A DNA stretch of 64,000 nt, from the NCBI GenBank assembly GCA_029204045.2, contig CM055065.1, positions 10,801,024 to 10,865,023 on the forward strand, in the 5' to 3' direction. Position 1 is the first letter of the stretch; every line of letters begins with the position of its first letter. The notes under the pieces were generated by a model. It was not told the DNA's origin. It was given only the letters and a program-made list of their open reading frames with translations, and did no database searches. Shown in pieces: positions 35,073 through 45,713 of this stretch. This DNA comes from Tillandsia leiboldiana. Lineage: Eukaryota; Streptophyta; Magnoliopsida; Poales; Bromeliaceae. The position numbers were made by a program, and so were the translations under genes.

Positions 35073-35595
35073 CATAGATCTGTTGCCAACCACTAGTTGG
35101 GGACACAACTCACATCTGAAGGTACATCACATACCTCCCTACACAGTCACTATGCCAATGACATAACCTCTACCAAAGGTCACTACCATCACGTGGTCAG
35201 GAATGCCACCCTGTCTATCCCCAAGAAACTAGAACCATAATTCACTATTTTCTAACTTCTTATTAAAATTGACACATAGGCCAAAATTTAAATCCAACCC
35301 AAACCAGGATTATCATTGGGCACACAAGCCACTGAATTATGACACGGGAATACTGAAAAGTCAACCCTTCAACCACATGTATTGTAACTGATCTGAGCCC
35401 TCTGGCTCCACTGAAACATCAAGCCCACGGCCGAAACCATGACCGCGGCTAACCTTGTACTAACAATGATTCTCAAAACCCGAATACGAAACACATCTAA
35501 GTTTCAAACCATTATTCCGAAACCCACCGCTCTCTCGTGAACACAAGTCATCCTAGGGTTCGTTCCTAACCAAACCTAGGCATCGTATTCCTATT

Positions 35596-35607
35596 GCTCT
35601 GATACCA
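35596..35607 (-). promoter_or_regulatory. Primer binding site, host family copy D
   Basis: Minus strand TGGTATCAGAGC. Confidence 0.88.
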
Positions 35608-35614
35608 TCTAATC

Positions 35615-35834
35615 TATCACGCCCCGAGTTCAAAAACCAGTGTTTAATTTTTTTTTTTTTTTTTTAATCAGAGTTGCAAAAACAGCCAGGGCAATGACAG
35701 ACCGCCACATATATAGAAGAGTCCCAATCCCCTATGGAATTGAGCCTTTTCTATATATGCACGGCTAGCTTGGCAACAAAATCAAAGTACTAACTACGTA
35801 CTGCAAACAACAGTAACAAGTAAACTTCACAACT
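35615..35834 (-). repeat. Host-family LTR E, first 220 bp
   Basis: Host LTR start, T run 35648-35665 and hairpin 35708-35759, ending at CAACT (35830-35834) where copia-2 is inserted. Confidence 0.88.
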
Positions 35835-36934
35835 TGTTGGGTTATGTATAATTGGATCTAAATAGGGAAAAAAATTCCTAGAGGGGGGTGAATAGGTGTA
35901 AACAATAAACACTCAAAAATCTTTGCGATATAAAACCCAATGCGGAAAAATAAATAACACGCAGAGATTTTTACGTGGAAAACTCCAAACCGGAGTAAAA
36001 AACCACGGGACCGATAACACGGTGAAATCCACTAGAATTAAACACGTACAAGGTGATATACCGTACTCACAGACGACTCAACCTTTTCCATACGCTCCTA
36101 GTTGATCTTCTCCGCTCGCTCCACGACGCTTCTCGAATCCACGATCTGCGTCCAACGCCGAATCCACGACGTCCGACCGAATCCACGGTCTTCACCCAGT
36201 AGCACGCTTCGAATCCACGAACGTACCTCGCTCCGAATCCACGAGAGCGGTAGCACCTTGAATCCACAAGGCCACGCGAGTCCACGCGCCGATTTTGGGA
36301 AAATCGTTGTTTTTGGGTGGTGATGATCCGCCGAATACTTAGATTAGAAATAGATCGGAAATACCATCTAAGTATTCATTGATTTGATTCTACTCAAAAT
36401 GTGAGTATGAAAACCTAGAATCAAATCAATCAATATAGATGAAGAAACATAAGATTAAATCTATTGATTTCCTTTCTTCTCTATATGTGGATCTATCTAT
36501 TTCGGTCGTCTTTTTCCCTTTTTCGTGGGTTACCCTAAAAGATGAATTAAAGGGTCTATCTATAGGTTAGAAACCATTGGAAGAAGATAAGAATCAAAAA
36601 CTAACCTTTTCTGGAATTTTTCAGGACGACGATCCGGATCGGATTTCGGCGATCCGGATTGCAGTAGCGAGAAAGACAGTTTCCAGAAAAACAAAGGTTC
36701 GGGATCCGGATCGAAGTGCCTGATCCGGATCGTTCATACAATTCACCAAACACCAGCGTTCGGGATCCGGATTGAAATGCCTGATCCGGATCGTTCAAAT
36801 AAAATGGTAAAACCAGTGTTCGGGATCCGGATCAAAGGAGGCTACGATCCGGATTGAATTTCCGTATGAACAAACACCCTTCGAGATCCGGATTGGAAAG
36901 TCTGATCCGGATCCTGAACATATCCCATGTCCAG
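35835..36934 (-). repeat. copia-2 3' LTR, part 1
   Basis: First 1100 bp (plus coordinates) of the LTR up to the TCCAG target site (36930-36934). The TATA-like box is altered to TATCTATA. Confidence 0.92.
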
Positions 36935-39900
36935 TGTAGTAACGATAATTTTTAAAATCCAAATTTAAGTTTAAAATAATTTTCAGAATTATTTAAATAG
37001 CAAAAATGGGCAATTAATGGGTCAATAGTGGCCCAGAAATGTCGACTTTTGATCGGGGCCTGATCTAGAAAATCCAAGATCACCATTGCGATCGTCTCGC
37101 CGAAACATAAAAGTTTCATAGTCATATGTTTTCGATCCGACGGTCGGATCTTCCAGAAATCAGAAATCAAAAAGCGGGCCCCGCGACTTAAAGTGAATAG
37201 TAACTCTCTAATTTTGACCCCTCTCGATTGATCATTAGCCGAATTACTGTTTAAAATCCCAATATAGCGACATGAGTAGTCAAACCTAACTAATTTTGAT
37301 GTTCTGAACGCGATGGCACTGACGAAATTCGCGTTTGGCGACCCGGGTGCATCGGAGTGCGTGCAATATACCGCACTTTGTCGAACTTTATGGCCCGAGA
37401 ATTCATACGAGCGTCGAACAAACCAAACAAATACGCTACTTGACAGGTCTCGACGAGCCGGACGTCGTGGCGAAGTCTGTTTCGCAATTCGTCGAACGGA
37501 TTTTCTCGAAATGCGTGAAATGCACCAAAAATGGAGTATTTTCAATGAAATGTTAATATTTTATGTATCTAAATTTAAGGGGCTTATAGGATATGGTGTT
37601 GGGTGCAAATTGCACCTACTGTGCAGACCCCGGATGAGTGGGTTATGTGTGAACCCGGTTTGAGAAGAGAATCTAAAAGAAAATTTGCATTAAATCCAAA
37701 GATGGCTTTTGGTCTTCTTTGGTGTGTACACGAGGAGTTGGTTGGGGAATCCTAGGCGTTTCTTGATCCTTTGTATCTCCCAGACCTGGCTTCGGATGCT
37801 GGGAACACCAAGGACCAAACACCATTAGAGTTTAAGCCGAGAGAGAGAGAGGAGGGTGAAGGATTGGAGCAACTTGCTTCTGAACTTTCTGGAGGATCTT
37901 CTCGCAATCTGGGGAGCCTCTGCTACTTCCTGAACCAGCCCGAGGTGCTGGTGACCAAAGGAACACCATCACCATTAGAGTAAACCAAGTAAGGGAGAGA
38001 AAGAAGTAGTTGGAACCAACTTCCATCAAGTTGGGCTTTGAAGTGCTCTTTGGCTTCCTCTGGATCCGTGGAGTAGTTCTGGAGGTTGCTGAGGTTGTGC
38101 GTGGAGGAAGAACCCAGATTCCGGCTTCATCCCTTCTTCCCCGAGCTCGGCCAAGGTAAGAGTCCCTAACCATTGATTGTTAGCACCCTAGACCATATGC
38201 AGTAGAATCCCTAGGCCCTAAGAATTCTCCCTGCACAAGCCCGAGCTCCCATGCATAGCCGGTTGCTGGCGGGGACAATACCTCGCCGGAAACCTAGATG
38301 AGCTCCGCCTCGAAAGAACTCGGCAACCACTGAACCAAAATAGCTAAAAATTGGTATGCAAGGACTGTAGGATATGTAGATTAAATCTGCAAAGTCTCCT
38401 TGAATATGGCTAAGTATTTAGAAAGAAAATGGATGCCCTAGCTTTTCGAATTATTGCAAGTTGGCCGAGCTTCTTGCTCCGGCGCCGGCGGGCTTCTCCG
38501 ATGCTGGCCACCTGCCCAGAATTCTTTCTGGGACCAAGAGGGTCCCAACCATGCATTTGCATGGCTACCATGCACCTCGAAAACTCGGGTGCCATGGTTC
38601 ACTCGAATTGGAGCAAAACCGTGGCCGCCGGCGCTCCGGCCACCTCCGGCCGGGAAGAAATGGTCGAGAAGCTTCGTGTGGGGCAGAGGAGTAATTCCAT
38701 CCAAGTTAGAAGGCTTCTAATGGCCTCTATTAAATTTCACCATTAATGGTGAAGAAGCTCGAAATGGAGCTTTCTCCATCGCCGCCGCCGCCGCACCCCG
38801 ACGCCGGGCTCGGGTCCAGGTATATTTTGGAAGTGCATAGCATCAATTGTGTGCAAGTAGTTTGATCCCAGAGCTTCTGGTTGAAGCATCACGAATTTCA
38901 AGGTTGAAGCCATCATCTTCTTCCTTGAGCCCGGCCAACCCGAGGCTCGTGGCTTGCTCCAAGATGGGGGGAATTGCTCAGAAAACTTAGTGGAATAATT
39001 TGCTCCAAGAATCTCTGCCCCAGGTGCAGAAATGGCTGAGAACCAAGCTTGAAATTGGCTATGTTGTATGTTGGTTAATTGTGCACACCAAGTGTTTGTG
39101 GAAATGCCACAATGAACTTTTAAATAGAATTTGACAAAGATATAAATATGAAAGTTGTTCCAAATGTTTCCTTGAGCTTGATGCTCACTTCAGATCAAAG
39201 TTGATCTGTGTGAAATAAAGTTTGGAGCAATGTGAACCTTATATGAAACTTGGCTTTGGTTCTGCTTGAACCAGCACACCTGGGTTCCAACCAGGGTGAG
39301 CACTGTGGTCCTAGCATGATTTAGATCAACTTTGATATATAAAGTTTTCTTGTTTGATGTTGGGATTAAAAGTTGTAGTGTAAACAACCTTAAAATGTAA
39401 TATTTGAACAAAATAATGTTCCGGGCTGTTAGTAAAGCCGCGACAGTGTATTCCTGGCTAATTTGGGGTCACTGGACGCGATGCTCGCGTTAAAAACTGA
39501 TTTTGAAGTCCCGGAGAAACAAAAATGCAAAATGGCTATGTTAGAGGAGTGTTTTATGGCCCGAAGTTTTTCTCGGGCCCCGTGCTGCCGCAAATTGGTG
39601 AGCACGGTGTTCAGCAAGATAAATGTCACCTGCTGGAAGTGACGGTTCGTTAAAATGAATCTTCAGTTGAAAGAACGAGCGAAAACAGTGCTAAAAATAT
39701 TATGTTGGTCTAAATGTGATTGTCAAAACACTGAGGTTAAGTAATTAAAAAGGGTTAAGTTGACTTGAAATAACTTAGAGTTAAAATCGATCCCTGATCA
39801 ATATGTTTGATTCAGGTCTGTCCAGGTTGCATCTGGTTTTGAGCGTACAGTCGATTCGTTCTAGTCGCCTGTGATTTGACAGGTGGGTTTATCTTCGGTC

Positions 39901-40096
39901 CGAGATCTTTTCGGCCCTCTGTGTACGGTATTGGTTGGACTCCTATTTTTGGTTAATCTAGGTTATATTTGAGCCTGTCTGCCTTTGATTGAGATATATT
40001 ACTATTAGTTGCCATGCATGATTGGACATTCTGATGATCTTGATTTCAAAGCCTGTACTGCTAAACACATGTACTTTACTCAAATAATAATTTTTA

Positions 40097-40541
40097 CCCA
40101 AGCTTCGCAGGGTCGCCTGCGTCTGTTCTTGTTTGATAGGACAAAGGTACTGCTCTGCGAGGTTTGAACCCAAAACTGGTTTTAAAGATTTTCCTTAAAA
40201 CTGCATGTGTTTGGACAGTATGATTTGGTCTGTAGTTGCTAAACCTGGTTCTATTTCATAATGGCTGTTGATTATATTCCGCATTGCTTTCGTGATTGGC
40301 TGGTGTTATATCCTGATCTATGAGATTATTGATTATATTCCGCATTTGCATTCGTGATTGGTTGTTGTTCACCGATTATGCTGCTAAATACATGATTTTA
40401 TTAAATAGATGTTTTTACCGAACTTCGTAGGGTCGCCGGAGTCTGTTCTTGTTTGATAGGACAAAGGCAACGCTCTGCGAGGTTTGGACCTAAAAACCTA
40501 CCGAGCTTCGTAGGGTCGCCTGAGTCTGTTCTTGTTTTGAT

Positions 40542-40545
<4 letters not shown>
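40097..40545 (+). repeat. Three copies of a CTTCG..GGGTCGCC..TGTTCTTG block
   Basis: Blocks near 40097, 40417 and 40500 share AGGGTCGCC and CTGTTCTTGTTTGATAGGAC. The host LTR carries one copy in the opposite orientation (about 5294-5357). Confidence 0.6.

Positions 40546-40575
<30 letters not shown>
40544..40575. repeat. (TA)n microsatellite
   Basis: About 16 TA units interrupting the third block repeat of the nested solo LTR. Confidence 0.9.
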
Positions 40576-40578
<3 letters not shown>

Positions 40579-40935
40579 TGTTGCATCCCAGAGGGGATTG
40601 TTCTGGCTTTTTGCCGATTACCCGGTCTGTAGACCGTGAGCTTGAGCATTCGCATTGATCGCCCGCACCGCTGTACTTCACGAACATATCCGAGGTCGCT
40701 CCTCGTGTGCTTTGTTCTTTGCCGGTAAAGTGGTCTGTTGAAATGCCCGTGACTCCCAAGGGGAGAATGTCAGCTAGGTTGGTGCTAGGTTGGGCAATTT
40801 CCCTGAGGTCTTGATGACCAATATGGTGGCTTCTGATTGGGTAACTTGTTATTTCAGTTGTTGATGCATATGTTGCCTGTTCAGCCTGCTTTTATCATAA
40901 CTCATGATTATTGCTATCCTCTAATTAGATACAGT

Positions 40936-41215
40936 TCCATGATTAAGTATCTACTTATCCTAATTGTAACCTCCGTGATGATATATCTGTTGATCTCTAT
41001 GCTGCCTATCTGTTATCTTAACTATGATCATTGCATATCCTAACTGTGATCTCCATGATTAAGTATCTGCTTATCCTAATTGTAACCTTCGTGATGATAT
41101 ATCTGTTGATCCCTATGTTGCCTATCTGTTATCCTAACTATGATCATTGCTTATCCTAACTGTGATTATATATCTGTTGATCGTCATGATTGCCTATCTG
41201 ATTATTCTAACCCCT
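40936..41215 (+). repeat. Imperfect tandem repeats of about 117 bp in solo LTR
   Basis: AT-rich units starting at ATGATTAAGTATCT (near 40939 and 41056) with a partial third, sharing TATCTGTTGATC and TTATCCTAA. Confidence 0.65.
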
Positions 41216-41630
41216 GATTATTACTATCCTCTAGTATTGTATACCAGTTGGTACGATCTGCTATTTCTCGGCTCGTCGTGCCCACTGGGATACACTCCGG
41301 TGTATCTCACACCCTCGGGTGACTGTTTTTCAGGCCGAGCGGGTACTGGGATGTCGGGACGTGTTGGTGAGATTCCGAGATAGAGATTGACCTTGGACAG
41401 CCGTGTATTTAGAAATAGTTAATTCAAGTGGTATTCAGATGTAATATATTTGTAAAGAAATCTGTAACATTGTTGTTGTTGTTGTTATTATTTTTGTAGT
41501 ACGTAGTTAGTACTCTGATGATTGTTGCCAAGCTAGCCGTGCATATATAGAAAAGGCTCAATTCCATAGGGGATTGGGACTCTTCTATATATGTGGCGGT
41601 CTGTCATTGCCCTGGTTGATTTGCATCTCC

Positions 41631-41635
<5 letters not shown>

Positions 41636-41674
<39 letters not shown>
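41636..41674 (+). repeat. Encoded 39-nt poly(A) run near LTR 3' end
   Basis: Sense-strand A run 37 bp before the LTR terminus. The host-family LTRs have 15-21 nt runs in the same place: 4132-4150, 9367-9387, 29107-29121 and 35648-35665. Confidence 0.85.
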
Positions 41675-41679
<5 letters not shown>

Positions 41680-41716
41680 TATACACTAGTTTTTGAACTC
41701 GGGGCGTGACATCCAG

Positions 41717-41922
41717 TTTTTGATTTTTATGCAATTAAAAATTCATCCAAGTGTTTCTACACTATAAGAAGTATTCGGATCACCAAAAATAATTAGTTAA
41801 ACATACCTGATCCTTTTGAATTCTTCTTTCTTGAGATTGAGTTAAATGATCCAACTTTCTTCATCTTCAATCTTCAGGACTTAACCGAATTCACGAAATA
41901 CGCCAACTCAAATTCCGTAACA
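41717..41922 (-). repeat. copia-2 3' LTR, part 2
   Basis: Remaining 206 bp of the LTR after the duplicated TCCAG, ending TTCCGTAACA beside the polypurine tract; parts 1 and 2 add to 1306 bp. Confidence 0.92.
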
Positions 41923-41937
41923 ATCTCCCCCTTTGGC
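41923..41937 (-). promoter_or_regulatory. copia-2 polypurine tract
   Basis: Minus strand GCCAAAGGGGGAGAT directly precedes the 3' LTR start TGTTACGG. Confidence 0.9.
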
Positions 41938-42470
41938 GGTTTCGTGACAAAACACAAATCCACTCAAGAAAATTCAAAAAGATATTTTTGTTGCTATCAC
42001 CATACAACAAAAATTTACAATGAGATCCAAATAAAAATAGATACATGAGTTAAACTCCTAAAACAGACTCTAGACTTAGACATCTGTACTCTCTGCAAAA
42101 GAAATCATTCTTGACAAAAGAAATCGTTAGATACGTCAAGAATTTTATGTCATTCAAAAACCACATACAGAGATGAAGTTTATACTCATTTATACTTACC
42201 ATGACATTTATACATTCAGATATGTAACTGGATCATAGTTATAAACCAACATATCTTCTATGCAATCAAAAACCAAATGTCACAAACTTGTTAGTGAACA
42301 TCAACTTGTTAGTTATATTACATGCCCAAATAGTTAATCGAATAGTTAGTCGAGGCATGCGTGTAATCACAAAAGAAAACCAAAAGTTGAAGTTCTACTT
42401 ACCTTCATGGTTCACAACTGGACAATCGAGACAATCGATCATAGTTTCATTGTTCAAACTATTCTAATAT

Positions 42471-42490
42471 TCTCTCCCCCTTTTTGTCAC
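42471..42490 (-). promoter_or_regulatory. Second PPT-like tract in copia-2
   Basis: Minus strand GTGACAAAAAGGGGGAGAGA, resembling the true PPT and its preceding GTCACGAAACC. A third AGGGGGAG lies at 45366-45379. Multiple PPT-like motifs upstream of the 3' LTR are typical of Sireviruses. Confidence 0.55.
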
Positions 42491-42640
42491 AAAATTAGCC
42501 AAAATTACCAAAATGGAGAGAAAAGTTAACAAGTTCAAGAACCAAAACTGTGAGAATTGAAACTATAAACTAAAACTTAAAAACCTGCACAAGAAAAGAT
42601 TAAAAATCTGCAGAAGAAAAAGAAATTAGAAGTATACGGA

Positions 42641-44188
42641 TTATTCAGACTCATCCGAACTGATACAGCCGAGTATTTGGAAGATTTTCTTTAATCGTTT
42701 GTTCATGGATGACTGGTTCTTATTGACCTTTTTTATTTCTTCCTTTACTTCAATCAGTTCATTCGATATGCGTTCTTGCTCGTTGGAGAGCCTTTGTTGT
42801 TCTTTATAAATAGAGGTAACCGATGCATCATCATCGGATGTCGATGGAGGTGCTTGTGCTGCATGTGCTGGTTGGACTGGAGGTTGTGCTGCTGGTGCAG
42901 AGGTTGTTGCTTGTTGTTGTGCTTTTCGTCGGTGAGGAGGTGATATGGGCTCATCTTGTTTTGTTGAGAGAGACTTTACAATAGTTGTTTCATTGATCGT
43001 TCCTAGACTGTGCATGTAGGAACTCGCACTTGTGTCAACTTTAAATTTTTGAAAAATGCGCATAATGATCATTGGATTGGAAAGTCTCTCTGAGGGGTGA
43101 GCATGTTCCACATAACGTGCCATCCTTGACCAGATGACGTAAGGAATGTTTAAGTTTGCTCCCATTGCCGCTGTGGGGTTTCCAAGAAGATAAAGGAATA
43201 ACATCCTATCCCACCGAAGAACCTTTGTATTCATATTTGGAAGGACGTTATAACAAACAATGAAGTTCAAGTAGCGATACTCTGGTCGAAGCTCTTTTGA
43301 AAAAACGGAGTTTCCTGCCGACCGAGTATCTGGAAGACAGATTCCATCAACTACCACTCTCCAGGAGTTGGTGGTGAGGGTTTGACTTTTCAGATAATGA
43401 GCCCCATCAGCTCTGGCCGTCATTCCTAACGCCTCTCCAATCAGTTGAGGGGTTACTTTGATCTTAACATTCTTAACTAATGTTTGAAATTCGCGACGTC
43501 CGCTCTCCTGATCAACTAGATAGCAAGCATTTTGATAAAACATCCTTACTGAGTGAAGACAGTACCTAGTGGTCTCGGGAAAATTGCAAATGGGAGCAAG
43601 ACCTGTCTGGTCATACAGAGTCCCAAATAGCGAAGATCGTTCCTTCAATGCTTTGACATTAACATGTCTTTCGCCAATGCATTCCCTGTTCTCAAAATCC
43701 TTTATCCTAGCAGAGCTGATAAAGTCTTGTGGAGGAGGCTGGCTAGCAACTGGTTGCTCAATGGAAATTCCTCGAGCACTCCCTCTCTTGCGGGCAACAC
43801 TTTTTCTTTTTGTTTTCACAGAAGTTTCTTCCACTGGAGCTTTTCCTTTTTCAGCAGCAGTGGGCGGAGCCTTTGCCTTTGATGTCTCTGCAGGAGCTTT
43901 CCCTTTCGAAGCAGTGGGAGTAATTGCTTCAACTTGAAGCTCATCCCAATCGATCGATTCCGTTTCTGAGTCAGTATCGGAATCATCCTTTGTTTTCTTC
44001 GCCTTCTTAGCCTTCTTGGCCTTGATAGTATCTCCTGTATGAACCATAGCAGCCAGAAGAAAAATGATCCAGGTGATCACCATTGCTACTAGTTTCTTGT
44101 GAGAAAGGAAATCCTGTGAGCAACCACTCAAGAACACGAAAAAATTGTTAATTTTCAAAAATTTGAAAAATTGTACCCAAACAATCAT
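42641..44188 (-). CDS. env-position ORF with putative plant transposon protein domain, open
   Basis: This 515-codon frame lies downstream of pol, where Sirevirus elements may carry an env-like gene. The first 47 residues include a hydrophobic stretch (about 34-48, LVAMVITWIIFLLAA). MVHTGDTIKAKKAKK at residue 48 (44047) may be the real start, because related proteins begin just before such a basic tract. Residues 55-140 are Lys/Ser/Ala-rich with nuclear-localisation-like KAKKAKKAKKTK and KRKSVARKRG. About 155-390 look like the globular 'putative plant transposon protein' domain (FYQNACYLVD, LGMTARADGAHYL, RWDRMLFLYLLG). Then comes an Ala/Pro/Gln linker and a C-terminal coiled coil (about 455-505). 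No cleavage site or fusion peptide is evident, so an envelope role is doubtful. It is uninterrupted, unlike the gag-pol beside it. Confidence 0.7.
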   Translation of the reverse strand: MIVWVQFFKFLKINNFFVFLSGCSQDFLSHKKLVAMVITWIIFLLAAMVHTGDTIKAKKAKKAKKTKDDSDTDSETESIDWDELQVEAITPTASKGKAPAETSKAKAPPTAAEKGKAPVEETSVKTKRKSVARKRGSARGISIEQPVASQPPPQDFISSARIKDFENRECIGERHVNVKALKERSSLFGTLYDQTGLAPICNFPETTRYCLHSVRMFYQNACYLVDQESGRREFQTLVKNVKIKVTPQLIGEALGMTARADGAHYLKSQTLTTNSWRVVVDGICLPDTRSAGNSVFSKELRPEYRYLNFIVCYNVLPNMNTKVLRWDRMLFLYLLGNPTAAMGANLNIPYVIWSRMARYVEHAHPSERLSNPMIIMRIFQKFKVDTSASSYMHSLGTINETTIVKSLSTKQDEPISPPHRRKAQQQATTSAPAAQPPVQPAHAAQAPPSTSDDDASVTSIYKEQQRLSNEQERISNELIEVKEEIKKVNKNQSSMNKRLKKIFQILGCISSDESE

Positions 44189-44611
44189 TATCGTGTAGAG
44201 AGATTAAGAATCAAATTAGTTTTGCAAAAGAAATTTTAAAAATAGATCAATCGCATGATTTTTGAAAATTCCCATTATATGCCCTAAAACCGAAATTTTT
44301 GAAATCGAAGGCCAAAAATCCGTTTATCCTTAGAATACCTAGCATATAATCAAAACTAATCTACCCAGAGTTCTTATTTCAAAAGAAATTTGATCAAAAA
44401 TCATCCACAAACGAAAAAGATACGGAAATTTCATCACGTTTTGAGGAAGAATATGAAAAACTGTGAAAAACTGAGATTTTGATCAATAAAACTTACTTGG
44501 AATCGAAGAACTTGAGTTTGAAAGCTTCCAAGATGGATGAATTCTAGAGAGAGAAGCTCTGGAGACTTTTGAACAAAAGATTGAAGTAAAAGAAATCAAA
44601 ACCCTTTTGTT

Positions 44612-44786
44612 CTATATAAAACCCTAGGCGCGATCCGGATCAGTTCGTGATTTCGATCCGGATCGGCTACCCGCAGAGAAAATCTGCGTTCGGGATCCGG
44701 ATCGGCATGTCCAATCCGGATCGTCTGCCCGCAGAAAAATATCTGCGTTCGGGATCCGGATCGGCATGTCCAATCCGGATCGGCTC
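44612..44786 (-). promoter_or_regulatory. Internal promoter-like module: palindrome array plus TATA-like box
   Basis: Six (G/A)ATCCGGATC sites between 44631 and 44786 are followed, in the minus sense, by TTTTATATAGA (44611-44621). This is the same order as in the LTR. A 36-bp unit starting GTTCGGGATCCGGATCG and ending AATCCGGATCG occurs twice here and matches the LTR unit in length and most positions. The module lies about 425 bp upstream of the ORF at 44188. Confidence 0.6.
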
Positions 44787-45713
44787 CAACTTTTTCTTTA
44801 GAATAATTTAGAAAAATTTCACAAAATCCAGAAAAAGATTGTAAGCACTTTTGTGTAACAACTTTAAACGAAAATCATCGTTTCATACAATAAGAAATAG
44901 ATTATGCCAAATCTATCAATAACATCCAACAAATGAAACGAAAATTTATAAAAATTAAATCCCTTAAAGTTGAACAACTTCAATTACATCTAACTTGATC
45001 TTATGAGTAATGCCTTTATCAAATCATCAATTCGGTAAAGAAAATGAAATACAAAGATCAATAGATGTCTGAAATCCCAGATAAGTTAGATAATATATCT
45101 AGTCAATTTATTGAAGAGAGTGGCTCTTTGAGCATCTTTCATTAAAATTCCCACCTTATACCAACCTTGAAATTTTGACAGAGTCAAGTATTTCAACATG
45201 CATTTTATTTAATCAAACTCGAAAAACTTTGCTTGGTATACATGTGGTAGCTGCACACAGTACTCGGACGACCGAGGTGGTAGCTCTTTCCTCCATGTGG
45301 TGGTAGTTTTCACACTCATTGGGATGTAACTCTTTCCACATCTTTTGAGCATAACACTTTTTCTTTGACTCCCCCTCAATTGGCTATCAACTATTTAAGA
45401 TATAAAGTATTCAACCAAACATTGATCTCGATTTCATACTCGACTAAATAGTCAAATAAGATAATAACTATACCAAGAGATCATTGAGAGAGAAATTGAC
45501 TTTGATCGAAACAAAGATGATTTAATTGACATAAATGATCATTGCATCAAATGAAATATTATGATATCCAAGGCATAATAAATTTCTAAACATATAAAAA
45601 GATGCAGTTAAAGTCAATAAAACTAATGCTCAATTAATGTTCTATGACTAAGCATAGATAATGAACAAAAACACAAAAACAAAACCTAACCTAAGCAAGA
45701 GTTTCAAAAGAGG
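44787..45713 (-). other. Spacer between pol and the promoter-like module
   Basis: AT-rich, without a credible ORF; contains the third PPT-like tract (45366-45379). Nothing else is seen. Confidence 0.6.

Larger units (their letters stand above)
34841..35614 (-). mobile_element. Internal region D of host-family element, 774 bp
   Basis: Third copy of the interior: hairpin 34859-34878, tiered stem-loop 35004-35072, PBS 35596-35607. Confidence 0.88.
36935..41711 (+). repeat. Nested inverted solo LTR of a divergent host-family relative, 4777 bp
   Basis: TGTAGTAACGATAATT...CTCGGGGCGTGACA flanked by a perfect 5-bp duplication TCCAG (36930-36934, 41712-41716). It aligns with the reverse complement of host LTR A throughout (start, a U3 block, a central block at 39450-39650, the CCGGTCTG block near 40630, 3' hairpin and homopolymer) but is clearly diverged. 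It has no PBS, interior or second LTR, so it is a solo LTR. It holds (TA)n at 40544-40575 and a 39-nt A run. Confidence 0.88.

Noticed and set aside
37313..37663. 116-codon ORF at the start of the solo LTR
   Set aside because: It overlaps the 197-codon antisense frame and has no counterpart that keeps the frame in host LTRs.
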